Origin: Delphinus delphis | Lineage: Eukaryota; Chordata; Mammalia; Artiodactyla; Delphinidae | Reading direction: 5' to 3' | Assembly: GCF_949987515.2 (NCBI RefSeq) | Contig: NC_082687.1 | Location: 123,237,838-123,301,837 of the forward strand | DNA: 64,000 nt | Part shown: one piece after another, positions 34,524 to 46,792 of the stretch | How the letters are laid out: the number at the start of each line of letters is the position of its first letter | How positions within the stretch are numbered: the first letter of the stretch is position 1 | Notes under the pieces: generated by a model | What the model was told of the DNA's origin: nothing | Databases searched by the model: none | Seen by the model: only the letters and a program-made list of their open reading frames with translations | Program-made: the position numbers and the translations under genes

Positions 34524-35409
34524 CTAGAGAACTTCCTTTAGTATTTGTTGTAAAGCTGGTTTGGTGGTGCTGGATTCTCTTATCTTTTGCTTGTCTGTAA
34601 AGCTTTTAATTTCTCTGTCAAATCTGAATGAGACCATTGCTGTGTAGAGTAATCTTGGCTGTAGGTTTTTCTCTTTCATCACTTTAAATATGTCTTGCCA
34701 CTCCCTTCTTACTTGCAGAGTTTCTGCTGAAAGATCAGCTGTTTACCTTATGGGGATTTCCTTATGTGTTACTTGTTTTTCCCTTGCTGCTTTTAATATT
34801 TGTTCTTTGTATTTAATTTTTGATAGTTTAATATGTGTCTTGGCATGTTTCTCCTTCAATTTATCCTGTATGGGACTCTCTGTGCTTCCTGGACTTGATT
34901 GACTCTTTCCTTTCCCATATTATGGAAGTTTTCAACTATAATCTCTTCAAATATTTTCTCAGTCCCTTTCTTTTTCTCTTCTTCTTCTGGGACCCCTATA
35001 ATTCAAACTGTGGTGTGTTTAATGTTGTCCCAGAGGTCTCTGAGACTGTCCTCAATTCTTTTCATTCTTTTTTCTTTATTCTCCTCTGCAGTAGTTATTT
35101 CCACTGTTTTATCTTCCAGGTCACTTATCCGTTCTTCTGGCTCAGTTATTCTGTTATTGTTCCCTTCTAGAGATTTTTAATTTCATTTATTGTGTTGTTC
35201 ATCTCTGTTTGTTTGCTCTTTAGTTCTTCTATGTCCTAGTTAAATGTTTCTTGTGTTTTCTCCATTCTAGTTCCAAGATTTTGGATCATCTTTACTATCA
35301 TTATTCTGAATTCTATTTCAGGTAGACTGCCTATTTCCTCTTCATTTGTTAGGTCTGGTGGGTTTTTGCCTTGCTCCTTCATCTGCTGTGTGTTTCTCTG
35401 TCTTCTCAT
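34524..35409 (-). pseudogene. L1 ORF1 (RNA-binding protein), premature stop
   Basis: Start ATG at 35409 (MRRQRNTQQMKEQG...) and ancestral stop TAG at 34524-34526, so it spans about 295 codons, like the plus-strand copy. Codon 58 is TAG (35236-35238) in place of the Lys expected in the coiled coil, and the reading frame is disturbed again further on. Remnants of the C-terminal domain can be read in the wrong frame (plus-strand ORFs at 34690-35180 are shadows of it). The product would be a short N-terminal peptide without the RRM or C-terminal nucleic-acid-binding domain. Confidence 0.85.
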
Positions 35410-37385
35410 TTTGCTTAACTTACTGTGTTTGGGATCTCCTTTCCACAGTCTGCAGGTTCATAGTTCCCGTTGGTTTTGGTGTCTGTCCCCAGTGGCTAAG
35501 GTTGGTTCAGTGGGTTGTGTAAGCTTCTTGGTGGAGGGGACTAGGGCCTGTGTTCTGGTGGATAAGGCTGGATCTTGTCTTTCTGGTGGGCAGGTCCATG
35601 TTTGGGGATGTGTTTTGGTGTGTCTGTGGCCTTATTATGATTTTAGGCAGCGTCTGTGCTAATGGATGGGGTTGTGTTCCTGTCTTGCTAGTTTTTTGGC
35701 ATAGGGTGTCGTGCACTGTACCTTGCTGGTCGTTGAGTGGAGCTGGGTCTTTACGTTGAGATGTAGATCTCGGGGAGAGCTTTTGCCGTTTGATATTATG
35801 TGGAGCTGGGAGGTCTCTTGTGGGCCAGTGTCCTGAACTTGGCTCTCCCACTTCAGTGGCACAGCCCTGATGCCTGGCTGGAGCACTAAAAGCCTGTCCT
35901 CCACACGGCTCAGAATAAAAGGGAGAAGAAAAAGAAAGAAAAAAAGGAAGAAGAAGATAAAATAAAATAAGATAAAGTTATTAAAATAAAAAATAATTAT
36001 TAAAAAAGAAAAATTTTAAGTAATTAAAAAAACACAAAAACGAACAGACAGAACTCTAGGACAAATAGTAAAAGCAAAGCTATACAGACAAAATCACACA
36101 GAGAAGCATACACATACACATTCACAAAAAGAGAAAAAGGGGGGAAAATATATATATATCGTTGCTCCCAAAGTCCACCTCCTCAATTTGGGATGATTCG
36201 TTGTCTATTCAGGTATTCCATCGATGCAGGGTACATCAAGTTGATGATGGAGATTTAATCCGCTGCTCCTGAGGCTGCTGGGAGAGATTTCCCTTTCTCT
36301 TCTTTGTTCGCACAGCTCCCGGGGCTCAGCTTTGGATTTAGACCCTCCTCTGCGTGTTGGTCACCTGAGGGCGTCTGTTCTTTGCTTAGACAGGACGGGG
36401 TTAAAGGAGCAGCTGATTTGGTGGCTCTGGATCACTGAGGCCATGGGGGGCGGGGGAGGAGGTATGGATGCGGGGCGAGCCTGCGGTGGCAGAGGCTGGC
36501 ATGACGTTGCACCAGCCTGAGGCGTGCCGTGTGTTCTCCCGGGGAAGTTGTCTCTGGATCACAGGACCATGGCAGTGGCGGGCTGCCCAGTCTCCTGGCA
36601 GGGGAGGTGTGGATAGTGACCTGTGCTTGCACACAGGCTTCTTGGTGGCGGCAGCAGCAGCCTGAGCATCCCATGCCCGTCTCTGTGGTCCGCGCTGATA
36701 GCCGCGGCTCGCGCCCGTCTCTGGAGCTCCTTTAAGCAGCATTCTTAATCTCCTCTCCTCGCACACCAGGAAACAAAGAGGGAAGAAAAAGTCTCTTGCC
36801 TCTTCGGCAGCTCCAGACCTTTTCCCGAACTCCCTCCCGGCTGGCTGTGGCACACTAGCCCCCTGCAGGCTGTGTTCACGCTGCCAACCCCAGTCCTCTC
36901 CCTGCCTCCGACCGAAACCCGAGCCTCAGCTCCCAGCCCCTGCCCTCCCCGGCAGGTGAGCAGACAAGCCTCTCGGTCTGGTGAGTGCCGGTCGGCACCA
37001 ATCCTCTGTGCGGGAATCTCTTCGCTTTGCCCTCTGCACCCCTGTTGCTGCGCTCTCCTCCACAGCTCCGAAGCTTCCGCCCTCCGCCACCCACAGTCTC
37101 CGCCCACGAAGGGGCTTCCTAGTGTGTGGGAACTTTTCCTCCTTCACAGCTCCCTCCCACTGGTGCAGGTCCTGTCCCTATCCTTTTGTCTCTGTTTTTT
37201 CTTTTTTCTTTTACCCTACCCAGGTACGTGGGGAATTTCTTGCCTTTTGGGAGGTCTGAGGTCTTCTGCCAGCGGTCAGTAGGTGTTCTGTAGGAGTTGT
37301 TCCACATGTAGATGTATTTCTGTTGTATTTGTGGGGAGGAAGGTGATCTCCGTGTCTCACTCTTCCGCCATCTTGAAGCTCCTCC
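35410..37385 (-). promoter_or_regulatory. L1 5'UTR / internal promoter, GC-rich
   Basis: About 2 kb between the L1 5' terminus and ORF1. 36250-37150 is clearly GC- and CpG-richer than anything else in the window; 35920-36160 is A-rich on plus (T-rich in the L1 sense). The minus strand carries 'caagatggcgg' at 37365-37375, about 11-21 bases from the L1 start, matching the YY1 core site that sets the start point in human L1. ORFs up to 150 codons on both strands (e.g. 36401-36853 minus, 36872-37282 plus) follow base composition and show no known domain. Confidence 0.82.
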
Positions 37386-37739
37386 TTTTGGTTTTTCTTA
37401 AATACAAATTTAACTAGGCATCCTGTATTTTAGTTTGCTACATGTGACATTTATTCTTGAAACAATTTTTTAAGGAAATAGAATAAAAGGAAATAGAAAT
37501 TGAAAATGCTAAATAAATTAAAAAATACAGGGTGACTGAAATATGTGTGGGCAATTTAAATGCTGTCATTTAAAAATACAATTCATACTATTATCTAAAA
37601 ATAAAACTTTTTTCAAGTCAAAAACTCAAGTAAGAGATGGTTATATTTTTACATCACAAATAGAATATCAGGGAGAACATTTATTTATATGGTCACCTTT
37701 TATGTATTTTCTGAATATTTCACATATGTCAACCATTTT

Positions 37740-37948
37740 GTTTTGTTTTGTTTTGTTTGGTACGCGGGCCTCTCATTGTTGTGGCCTCTCCCGTTGTGGA
37801 GCACAGGCTCCAGACGTGCAGGCTCAGTGGCCATGGCTCACGGGCCCAGCCGCTCCGCGGCATGTGGGATATTCCCAGACCAGGGCACGAACCCGTGTCC
37901 CCTGCATCGGCAGGAGGACTCTCAACCACTGCGCCACCAGGAAAGCCC
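37740..37948 (-). mobile_element. CHR-type SINE (short form), minus
   Basis: Reverse-oriented complete copy: the right end reads '...gcgccaccaggaaagccc' and the left end is a tttg-repeat tail. TSD 'tgtcaaccatttt' (37727-37739) and 'tgtcaaccgtttt' (37949-37961), one mismatch. It is the only complete CHR copy on the minus strand here. It lies about 350 bases outside the L1 5' end. Confidence 0.94.
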
Positions 37949-37961
37949 TGTCAACCGTTTT

Positions 37962-38579
37962 AACTATCAGTTTAATATGGTGTTAAAAGGAATAATTAAT
38001 TGGTAAAATCGAGGTGAGTTTTTTGCTAAGAATTTAGTTTCTAGAGAAATGCCATTTGCTTACAAACGACTGGATGTCTTTTTGCATTCAAATATTCTTT
38101 ACTTATTAACAGACCATTTTTCTTTATCAATTATGGCATTTGAAAACAGTACTTGAATTACTGTTTATAAATACAGATGCTACAAACAGTCCAAAGACTC
38201 TGAAATTGCTGATGACAGAGTTTACAAGTAATTGTAAGTATTTTTTAAAAAGCCAAAAATACAGCTGCTATGTTTATTTGCTAATGCTCAAAAGGAAATA
38301 TTTATGTTAATTTTGTTTCACTCTGAAGCTTTTGTACTGAGAAAGCCATACAGAAAATTGGTTCTATTTTTTTTTAAATTTAGATATATTATTTCATATT
38401 CACTAAGCAACCTCTCTAGACCTAAGCATGTAATGCATCTTAAGGCATCAACAAATTACAACTTAACATTTTTCTTTTTGTCTTGTAAGACTAACACACT
38501 CACACATTCAGAAAGAGAAAAGGTGAGAGAACAACAGGTGCTCTTTCATTTACATTTAAAAATAATGTATGGTCTAAAG
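37962..38579. other. Unassigned AT-rich stretch
   Basis: No gene or family recognised. Confidence 0.45.
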
Positions 38580-38765
38580 CAGGGTTTCATAAACTTGGTA
38601 ACTTGTGACATTTTGAGTCAGATAATTTTCAGAGTGTGTTGGTGGTTAAACTGTGCATTATAGGATATTTAGAAGCATCCTTGGGTTCAACCCACTAGGT
38701 GTCAATAGCACCCCCCAAGTTGGAACAGTCACAGATGTCTTTAGACAAAGCCAGATAGTGGTTTA
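38580..38765 (+). mobile_element. MER20 (hAT-Charlie) element
   Basis: Begins 'cagggtttcataaacttgg', then 'gtgacattttgagtcagata', 'ctgtgcattataggatattt', 'agaagcatccttgggttc', 'acccactaggtgtcaatagc' and 'acagatgtctttagacaaag', the standard order for MER20. The far right TIR is missing or decayed. Confidence 0.78.
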
Positions 38766-38934
38766 GAGTAGAGTACAAATTTGCCTATGGTGATTTAATA
38801 TATCAATTTGGCCATTTATTTAATCATTACTAACACTGATAATAACAACCCTATTTATACAGGGATCAATACATGCTAGTTATACATCATGTCTAATCAT
38901 CATACACAAATGCAATTCATCTTATTTTTTAAAT

Positions 38935-39705
38935 GACTTGTTTTTAGAACATTCTAACATTCACAACAAAATTGAGGGACAGTACAGAGATTTCCCATAT
39001 ACCCTCTGCTTCCACACGTGCATAACCTCTCCCATTATCAGCATCCCCCACCAGAATGGTACATTTTCCACAATTGATGAACCTACACTGACACATCATC
39101 ATCACCCAAATTTCATAGTATACATTAAGGTTCACTCAGTGTTGTACATTCCATGGGTTTGAAAACTTTATAACATGTATCAATCATTATGGTATCACAC
39201 AGAATATTTTTACTGCCCTAAACAACTTCCACGCTCTACCTATTCATCAACCTCCCACTCCTCAACCCCTGGCAACCACTCATCTTTTTACTATTTTCAT
39301 AATTTTGCCTTTTCCAGAATGTTATATAGTTAGAATCATATAGTACATAGCCTTCTTATATCAGCTTCTTTCACTTAACAATATGCATTTAATGTTCCTC
39401 CATGTATTTTCATTTTTTTAAATTTTTTCCTCCATGTATTTTCATGGCTTGATAGCGCATTACTTTTTAGCACCAACTGATATTCCATCGTCTGGATGTA
39501 CCATCGTTTACTTACCCATTTACCTACTCAAGGACATCTTAGTTGCTTCCAGTTTTGGCAATTGTGAACAGAGTTGCTATAGACATCCATGTGCAGGTTT
39601 TTGTATGGATGTAAGTTTTCAACTCGGTTGGGTAAAAGGATCACAATTGCTAGATCTTACGGTAAGGGTATATTTAGTTGTATAAGGACTTTGTAAGATT
39701 TTTTT
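38935..39705 (-). mobile_element. Ancient L1M 3' end
   Basis: Plus-strand text gives reverse-complement L1M 3'UTR and ORF2 tail: 'aaattgagggacagtacag', 'tttcccatataccctctgc', 'catcatcacccaaatttcat', 'cctggcaaccactcatc', 'ttgccttttccagaatgt', 'atattccatcgtctggatg' and 'ttgctatagacatccatgtg'. Strongly mutated. Confidence 0.78.
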
Positions 39706-41244
39706 TATTGTTTACTGGACATTTTGTCTATTCAGATTGGATACTAAGAGCCCATTTAAATTATTTTATTTTATCAGGCTGTCACCTTCTTTAGATTTAG
39801 CCTGCAGATCCTGGCTTTCTTTTGTGGGTTGTTCTAATGACAGTTAAAGTTTTGGAATTTTTGCAGTATGATTTTGGTCTGCCTGTTTTCTCTGGTGTTG
39901 CTGGGACCCCCATTGTTCTCTGTCAGTGGTGCCTGAAATGACATTCCTGTAAGTTAGTATCCTCTCTAATCAACATGTTGCAGAAAAGCATTTATGCATG
40001 ATATCCAGAGAAGAGGTAAATGACATAATCTGGGGGTGGTGTGGAGGCAACAAAATGTGGTTTTAGGGAAGAAATGTGTGTTTAAGTTTGTGTTTATACA
40101 ATTAGAAAACATAATAAAACTAAATTCTGAAAACAAATTATATTACTAATTTTTTTAGTGTTAGAAATGGTGATGATTAAGGGAACCTAATTTTGTTAAG
40201 TTTCAAAATTGCCTACAGGAAGAAATTTAGTCACCAGTAATGTACCAACTATAAACCTGTCACACAAATTTCTTGGGATTTTAAAGCTTGTATTTAGGTA
40301 TTAAATTACTATTACCCAATTACATGACATTTTATTGCTTCATCAAAAAGAAAACATACTAAATAGTTTAAATAACGTAGGATGGTAATGAAATGTAAAC
40401 ACAGAACACAACTATAAGGGTCTTTAAATTTCAAAACAGGAAAACTCCTCAATCCACCTCTTTACCTCTCCTGAATTGATATAAATGGCTCACATAATAA
40501 ATGGAGCCAAATTATAATGTCATCTATTAATTAGCATTTGTCTTCAGGTTAATTGTACATTTAGAAAAACAATAACAACAAAGAAATAAGGGAAGGTTAA
40601 TCTTCATAACGTTTAAAACATACTGACTAAATAAGTTTCAAATTAAATTTAAGAACCACATTAACCTAGAAAAGACTATATCTTAATAGCACATATCCAC
40701 TTGAAAGAATTTAATTAATATTGAACAGTATCTCATGACAAAATTAATTGCAGTCTCTGGGGTCTTGAAACATAAAAGAAAAAGCAGGAAATTCTTTGTC
40801 TAAAATTATACTAGAAGAAAAAATAATGTTGTTTAGAAATTGCCTGAGTTAAAGAGTCCTGTAGAACTTCTTCAGGTTAAACTACCTTTTAATTTCTGTA
40901 CATCACCCAGACTGAATTTATTCATAAGAAATTTATTTGCAAAAAACTTGATTATATAAAGTAGCTTTTAGAGGGACTAGTTACTTGTTACTATCAATTC
41001 ATTTGAATAAATTTAATGGTGAGGAGGTAAAAAGGACAATTCTGCAAACCCTCCTGGGATCTTCAGTTAATGTCTGCAGTGAATGAGGAGAATTCTAGCT
41101 CAGGTAAACATGTGGCCCCTCGAGGTGTATGGTGAGGAACTTCATGGCCTCATCATTTGAGAAAGTGAAAGTCCTGCTCCTGTGACCTACTGTGCCCTGC
41201 TTAGTCATCCCCATATTTCCCGTGAAGGGCAGAAGCACTCATCT
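39706..41244. other. Unassigned stretch between two L1M segments
   Basis: 39715-39970 may be another eroded L1 5' region piece (ttctctggtgttgctgggacc), but this is not secure. 39970-41244 holds nothing recognisable. It may be DNA inserted into, or separating, one L1M copy. Confidence 0.35.
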
Positions 41245-43950
41245 ACTACATCATGCTGTATATACGGTTTTGTGACTGGCTTCCTTTGCTTAACATACTG
41301 ATTTTGAGAATCATCTACGTTAGTGCATGTATCAGTAGTTCATGTTTTTGTGGCAGTATAGTATTACACTGTATGAATATATCTCAAAATGCGTAGTGTC
41401 CAGTTTTCAGTTATAAGAATAAAATTGTTATGAATGTTTTCAACTGTGTATTTTGGTGGAAGTACGCATTCAATTATGCATCACATATATCTAGGAGTAG
41501 AATTTCTGGGAAATAGGGTAGGTATATGTTCCTTTTAGTGGATTTGGATCGTTGTATTTTCCTGATATACTGATTCTTTTATCAACATGAAATGTCCCTT
41601 TTTATCATCAAAATACTCCTTGATGTAAGATCTTTTTCCTCCCAATTTTAGCATAGCCACCCAGATTTTATTTTGGTTAGGATTTGCATGGCATATTTTC
41701 CCAAAATTTTAACCTCTAGGTGATTTAGAAAGATAATTTTTGTAAACAGCATAGAATTGGGTCTTTTAAAAATTACTTATATATTTGGGGTTAAGTAAGC
41801 ACCTTGATATTAGTTCTATATTTGTCCCATCAAGGCTTTTTATTTCTTTATTCTTCGTCATCTAATTACTATTGTATGAACAAGTACAATTTTATTGCAC
41901 TTTATCTTTTAATTCACATTTGTGTGACTCTTAGCATTCTTTCTTCATTGATTACCCTAGAAATGAATACATCTTTATTACAGTCTACCTCAAATTTGTA
42001 GGGTTATATATCCAAAACAGTGCAAGAATATTTTAACAGTTAATTTACCCTATTCTTGCCCTTTTTTATTGTTATCATGTACTCTACTTTTACTTCTGGT
42101 AAAAACCCAAAATGCACTGTCTTTATTGTAGCTTAAGCAATCAATAGTCTTTTACAATTAACTTTATATTTACTTTTTCTTGAGTTATTCATTTATTCTT
42201 ACTTTATTCCATCCGTAATCATTCACCTTCAGCCTGATTAACTTCCTTTAATATTTCTTGTAGTTCAGATATGCTGGCCATTTGCTATTTATTCACTAGG
42301 TCTTGAAAACACTTGTGATTCAACTTCATTTTGGAAGAGTATTGTCCCTGAGATTGGTATTTTGTTTTTTCAATACATTAAGAATACATTTCAGATGGCA
42401 GTGATCTAGTTGACCTTGGCCACAACCAGGAGCCCTGAGTGGCTGTTGTGGAAAGAAGGAGACAGCCTGAGTGGAGCATAATTCTGCGGGCTCAAAATTA
42501 AAAAAAAAAAAAATTCAGTATTTTATGACTTCCACAGTTATCTTACTGCAGGAAATGTGTCTTCCTCTGGTTACTCTTAAGATTGTTTCATTATCTTTGT
42601 TTTTCTTCAGTTTGACTATGAAGTGAGAGGCTGTTTTCTTTGTATTTACCCTGCTTGAGTTTATCTTAATTTTTTTTTTAATTCATGAGCTGGTATTTTT
42701 ATCAAATTAGAAAAACCTCACCATTCTTTTATTAAAAATATTACTTCCATGTCATTCCCTTTGGCTGGCATTCCAAGTACAGGTAGGTTAAACTTATAGA
42801 TGATATCCCACATTTCTTTAATTTCTGATCTTCTTTTTTTTCCATTATATTTCTCTTGGCACTTTAGTTTGTGTATTTTCTCTTGACCAGTTTTTGACTT
42901 TATGAGTCTTATATTCTGCAGTGTCTAGTCTGCTGTTAAATTCACATAATGACTAATTTGAGATATTGCATTTGAATTCAGGGAGTGTGTTGATTCTAAG
43001 TATTTGTTGAATGTTCTGTACTTTCATTCATTTTATCTATATCTTCTATATTTAAAAACATAACAATTATAATTATTTTGAAGTTATTTTCTGTTAATTT
43101 CAGTATTTAAACATTTCTGTATCTGCTTTTAATGACTATTTTATTTTTTAATCATCTTTGAATTATTCATGCTTCTCCATATATCTAGTAATATTTAAAT
43201 GTATGTTAATATTTTGTATAATACATTGTAGAGACTTTGGATTTGTTATTTCCCTGTAACACATATTTAGTTTTGTTCATCCAGCAATTAAATTACTGGC
43301 AGATTATTTATCCTGCTGAGACTTGGTTTAAAGTATTGGTAAGGAGGATCTAATTCAGTTTTGCCTTTGCTGCTACTGTGTACTCCCTTTCCTTTTGAGG
43401 CATGCTTTGCTCTCCTTTGCTGATTTTAAATAAATCACCTGAAGAGTCGGCAATGTCTTTCTGCTGTGGCTGGACGAGAACTATAACATTTCTCCAGCTC
43501 TGTACAAATTCTTGAATCACTTTTCAGTTCCCAGATCTCAGCAGATGTTCTATGCCAGGTCTCCTTTGATGTCATCCGGTGCATTCATAGCTTAGGAGTT
43601 GGCCAAGGACCAAGGAAAATCCTTTCAGATATTCTTGGAGTTCCTTTTTTGTGGAGTCCTAGTATTTTTTTCAGTTGTATACTCCTATGTACAAAGCCTT
43701 CTCAAGACTTTTCTGCTTAAAACAACAATATCCATTTATTTGGATATTATTGGACTCTACAGTTTGTGTAGGGCTCAGTGAGACAGCTCAGCTTATATTT
43801 TCTTCATGTGGTATTTGCTGGGGTAGTTCCACTAGAGCTGGAAGATATGACATGGCTTCACTCACATATCTGTTGTACTATCTTGCATATTTGTTGTAAT
43901 TTCTTAAGCTTCAGCAACTTTCTTTCTAAATGTTGCCATTCTCTAAAGCA
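41245..43950 (-). mobile_element. Ancient L1M, ORF2 N-terminal part to 5' region
   Basis: In minus direction this runs from ORF2 toward the 5' end. 41260-41560 is an ORF2 tail piece (cttaacatactgattttgag, ctaggagtagaatttctgg). 41570-42000 is ORF2 5' region (aacatgaaatgtcccttttt, tagcatagccacccagat, acagcatagaattgggtc). 42240-43000 is ORF1 and inter-ORF region (tttcttgtagttcagatatg, tattttgtttttt, tctgcagtgtctagtctgctg). 43000-43950 is 5' sequence. Internal deletions are evident between 41560 and 41570. No frame survives. Confidence 0.7.
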
Positions 43951-44539
43951 GTGTAGTTGGAATTCTTAACCTGGCTATTGCCTTCCAAGGATAAAATTAG
44001 AAACTACAAGGAAGGTCTCTTAAGGCATGAATTCAGAAGTCCAAGATAATCACATTTATTTCATAAAATTGCTAAAAATAAAAGTCACATGGTTAGAGAA
44101 TATAAATGGGAGAGATTAGACTTCATTGTTACTGGAAGAAGCATATGCTTATAGGAATGGCCATTTTTGCAGGTAGTCTAAAATGATTAGCATCATAGTT
44201 AGAAAATATTATTTCTTTGGGCTCAAGCTGAAATACAAGCTTTGCATTGTCTTATTCTTTGTTTGTTTATAGTGTTTTTATATATTAAAATGAGGGTCTT
44301 TAAACAGGTTTTTAGTACTATGTAGAATTCTGCCTCTAGCCCATGTGGCCGCAAGCCTTTACCAACGGTACGTTTTATTTCACTAATGCACTTTATCCTA
44401 GTGTATGAAACTTGCTTCTCTGTCCTCTCAATGACCATGTCAGTGCCTGCTGGCCCAAAGTCCCCTGGGCCTCTTATTAAATGTTATTTTAAAAAAACAC
44501 ATGCATTTGCAGTAATGAAGGCAATAAAGTTCTAACATA
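43951..44539. other. Unassigned stretch
   Basis: No gene or confident repeat recognised. Confidence 0.45.
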
Positions 44540-44765
44540 GAAATAAATAGATCAATGGAACAAAAGAAAATGTCCAGAAACAGACATGAATATATTTGAT
44601 CACCTTTTAACAGTAAAGAGGGACAAAGTGATACTAGGATAATTGATTGTACATCTTATGATAAATTTAGCTCTACCTCACATTACAACAAATATGAGGT
44701 TTACCTTTTTATAAATTAGTTATTACCCACAAACAATTTTAAATGAATTCTAGAATATAATTTAA
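44540..44765 (+). mobile_element. Ancient L1M ORF2 fragment
   Basis: 'aaatagatcaatggaacaaaag', 'tccagaaacagacatgaat', 'atttgatcaccttttaac' and 'agctctacctcacattaca' match the ORF2 C-terminal third in order. Short and mutated. Confidence 0.65.
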
Positions 44766-44983
44766 GATGCTATTGTTTTGTAATCATCTTCTAATGGGGA
44801 AAATTTCTTCAGTAAGATGTAAAATATAAAACATAAATAAAAACACTGATGATTATTTAAAATAAATACAAAGCTATGAATTATGAATGAACAAATTTTT
44901 TAAAAAATTGACATGTTGGGAAGACATTTTTGTAAAGTATGTAACTGAAATGGACCAAAATATTTAATATAAAAAGGAATGAT

Positions 44984-45190
44984 GGGCTTCCCTGGTGGCG
45001 CAGTGGTTGAGAGTCCGCCTACCGATGCAAGGGACACGGGTTTGTGCCCCGGTCTGGGAAAATCCCACATGCCACGGAGCGGCTGGGCCCGTGAGCCATG
45101 GCCGCTGAGCCTGCGCGTCCGGAGCCTGTGCTCCGCAACGGGAGAGGGCACAACAGTGAGAGGCCCGCGTACCGCCAAAAAAAAAAAAAA
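44984..45190 (+). mobile_element. CHR-type SINE (short form), well preserved
   Basis: A box 'tggcgcagtgg' intact and B-box-like 'ggtttgtgcc' with one CpG lost; ends 'accgcc' plus an A run. Perfect 13-bp TSD 'aaaaaggaatgat' at 44971-44983 and 45191-45203. Confidence 0.96.
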
Positions 45191-45203
45191 AAAAAGGAAT
45201 GAT

Positions 45204-45939
45204 CCTACAAATCAATATGAACATGACATATAACCCATTAGAAATAAAGGGGACAGGCATGAGCAAAGTTATGAGCAGGTGCACTTAAAAAGATCCCTGA
45301 TCTCCTAGGTAATAAGGTAATTGAATTTTTAACAATATTTTACCATATTTTTTCTTTTTTCCTATTGATCAAGAAAAAATTTTTTGAAACACTAAGAATA
45401 CTTTTATTTTGTAAGAAAATGTGCAGGAAATAGAACTGTCATACACTATTGATGTACATATAAGTTTTAAACAGATTTGTGGAGAGTAATTTAATAATAA
45501 CTACCAAATCTAATAATAGTTATAAAATATTTTTGATTAAGAACTTCCATTTATTGATAGCTTTTCTTAAAAATAACACCAAGAATATATACATATGCAT
45601 AACCTGTAATACTGACATTTTGGTAAAAACTCATATGGAAATGCTTAAATATGTGGTATATATTGAGAAATAATGTTCAGTATAAGCCATTAAAATAATA
45701 AGGTAATAAAGCAAATTTCCAAATGGTATGTATGGCATTAATTTATTTGTTTAAATAAAATTATATGCATGTATATTAATATATTCTTATTTATATATAC
45801 ACATATTTTTGAATATATATGTAAATTCAAGCTATTAAAGAGGATTTAATTGTTTATATACCTATTATTTCAAAAATTTAATTAGCAGTTATTACATTTG
45901 TAAAATGGTATTAAGTTCTATTTGTGTTTCTCATTAGCT
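45204..45939. other. Mostly unassigned AT-rich stretch
   Basis: 45410-45620 faintly resembles L1M ORF2 (gtcatacactattgatgtac). 45740-45830 is TA-rich. No gene. Confidence 0.4.
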
Positions 45940-46070
45940 ATCTGGACATGGCAAATCTCCTAAATTTGAGTGTCCTAGTTGTCTAATCTGTAAGATGGAG
46001 ATAATTAAATCAGCCTTGGCTGGGTTTTGTGACAATTAAGTGAGCTAACATATATGTAAATAACTATATA
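45940..46070 (+). mobile_element. MIR SINE, 3' half
   Basis: Blocks 'ggcaaatctcctaaatttg', 'gtctaatctgtaagatgga', 'gataattaaatcagccttgg', 'gggttttgtgacaattaag' and 'gagctaacatatatgtaaa' match the MIR core in order. Confidence 0.75.
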
Positions 46071-46582
46071 TATTTTTAGTCAAATTGGTTGTCTTAAGCA
46101 TTGCTGACTTTGAATGTTCAGAAGGATATTTGCTCTTTTGTTCATAGAGACATATTTCTTTGAGTTCCATGGAAGGCACCAAGATCTGCCATGTTTGGCA
46201 GTCTGGTGAGCAAATTAATAGTTATTGTTTAAGAGGCATCTTGTCCAGGAAAAATAATGTCTGTGTTGTTTCAACCTATGTAGTTTCTGTTTTTTATTTT
46301 CTATGACACTATACTTAATTTTTAAAAACTGTACATGAGGAGAAATAATCTATCAAAACCATTTCTCAAAAATATCTCACATTGCTTATTCCTCCTTTTT
46401 ATGAGTCCAGTATTATTATTTTATGAACATCAGAATATTGACTAATTGGAGTGTGACCTTAGGTCAGATTCTGAGATTCCACTGGAAACTCACAGTTTTT
46501 ATCTATGTATATAGGTGTATGTATATTTTTTGCATGTTACAAAGGGAAACAGATAAATGCTCTGGTTCACCAGTGCCATCCT
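46071..46582. other. Unassigned stretch
   Basis: No gene or confident repeat recognised. Confidence 0.45.
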
Positions 46583-46623
46583 TGCATTTAAAATTCTTAA
46601 GGGCAGAATATCTCTAAGTTTCT

Positions 46624-46753
46624 CTAATATTTTGGGATATAATTGATATAACATTATAGTATTTTTAGGTGTACAGTGTAATGATTTGTTACTTGTATAT
46701 ATTGCAAAATGATCATCACAATAAATCCAGTTAACATCTGTCACCATACACAG
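46624..46753 (-). mobile_element. Ancient L1M 3'UTR fragment
   Basis: 'gggatataattgatataacat', 'ttaggtgtacagtgtaatga', 'atattgcaaaatgatcatca' and 'gttaacatctgtcaccata' are the reverse complement of an L1M 3'UTR end. Flanked by similar 39-41 base repeats (46583-46623 and 46754-46792, about 80% alike). Confidence 0.75.
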
Positions 46754-46792
46754 TGCATCTAAAATTCTAAGGATCAGTGTCTCTAAATTTCT

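Larger units (their letters stand above)
30285..37385 (-). mobile_element. Full-length L1 retrotransposon (about 7.1 kb), minus strand
   Basis: All parts of an L1 are present on the minus strand. The 5' end at 37385 starts 'ggaggagcttcaagatggc'. It is followed by a 5'UTR of about 2 kb, ORF1 (35409-34524), a 58-base spacer, ORF2 (34465-30660), and a 3'UTR with the C-rich (minus: G-rich) tract at 30406-30435. It ends in a T-rich (minus: A) tail at 30271-30290. No convincing TSD was found: flanks share only 'ggttttt'. ORF1 has an early stop and ORF2 has a nonsense codon, frameshifts and a changed catalytic residue, so the copy cannot move by itself. It is less damaged than the 5.7-kb L1, and its 3'UTR matches the young-looking 22.8-kb tail, implying a more recent subfamily. 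Confidence 0.94.

Noticed and set aside
36401..36853. 150-codon minus ORF as a gene
   Set aside because: It lies in the GC-rich L1 5'UTR, overlaps long ORFs in several other frames and has no domain.
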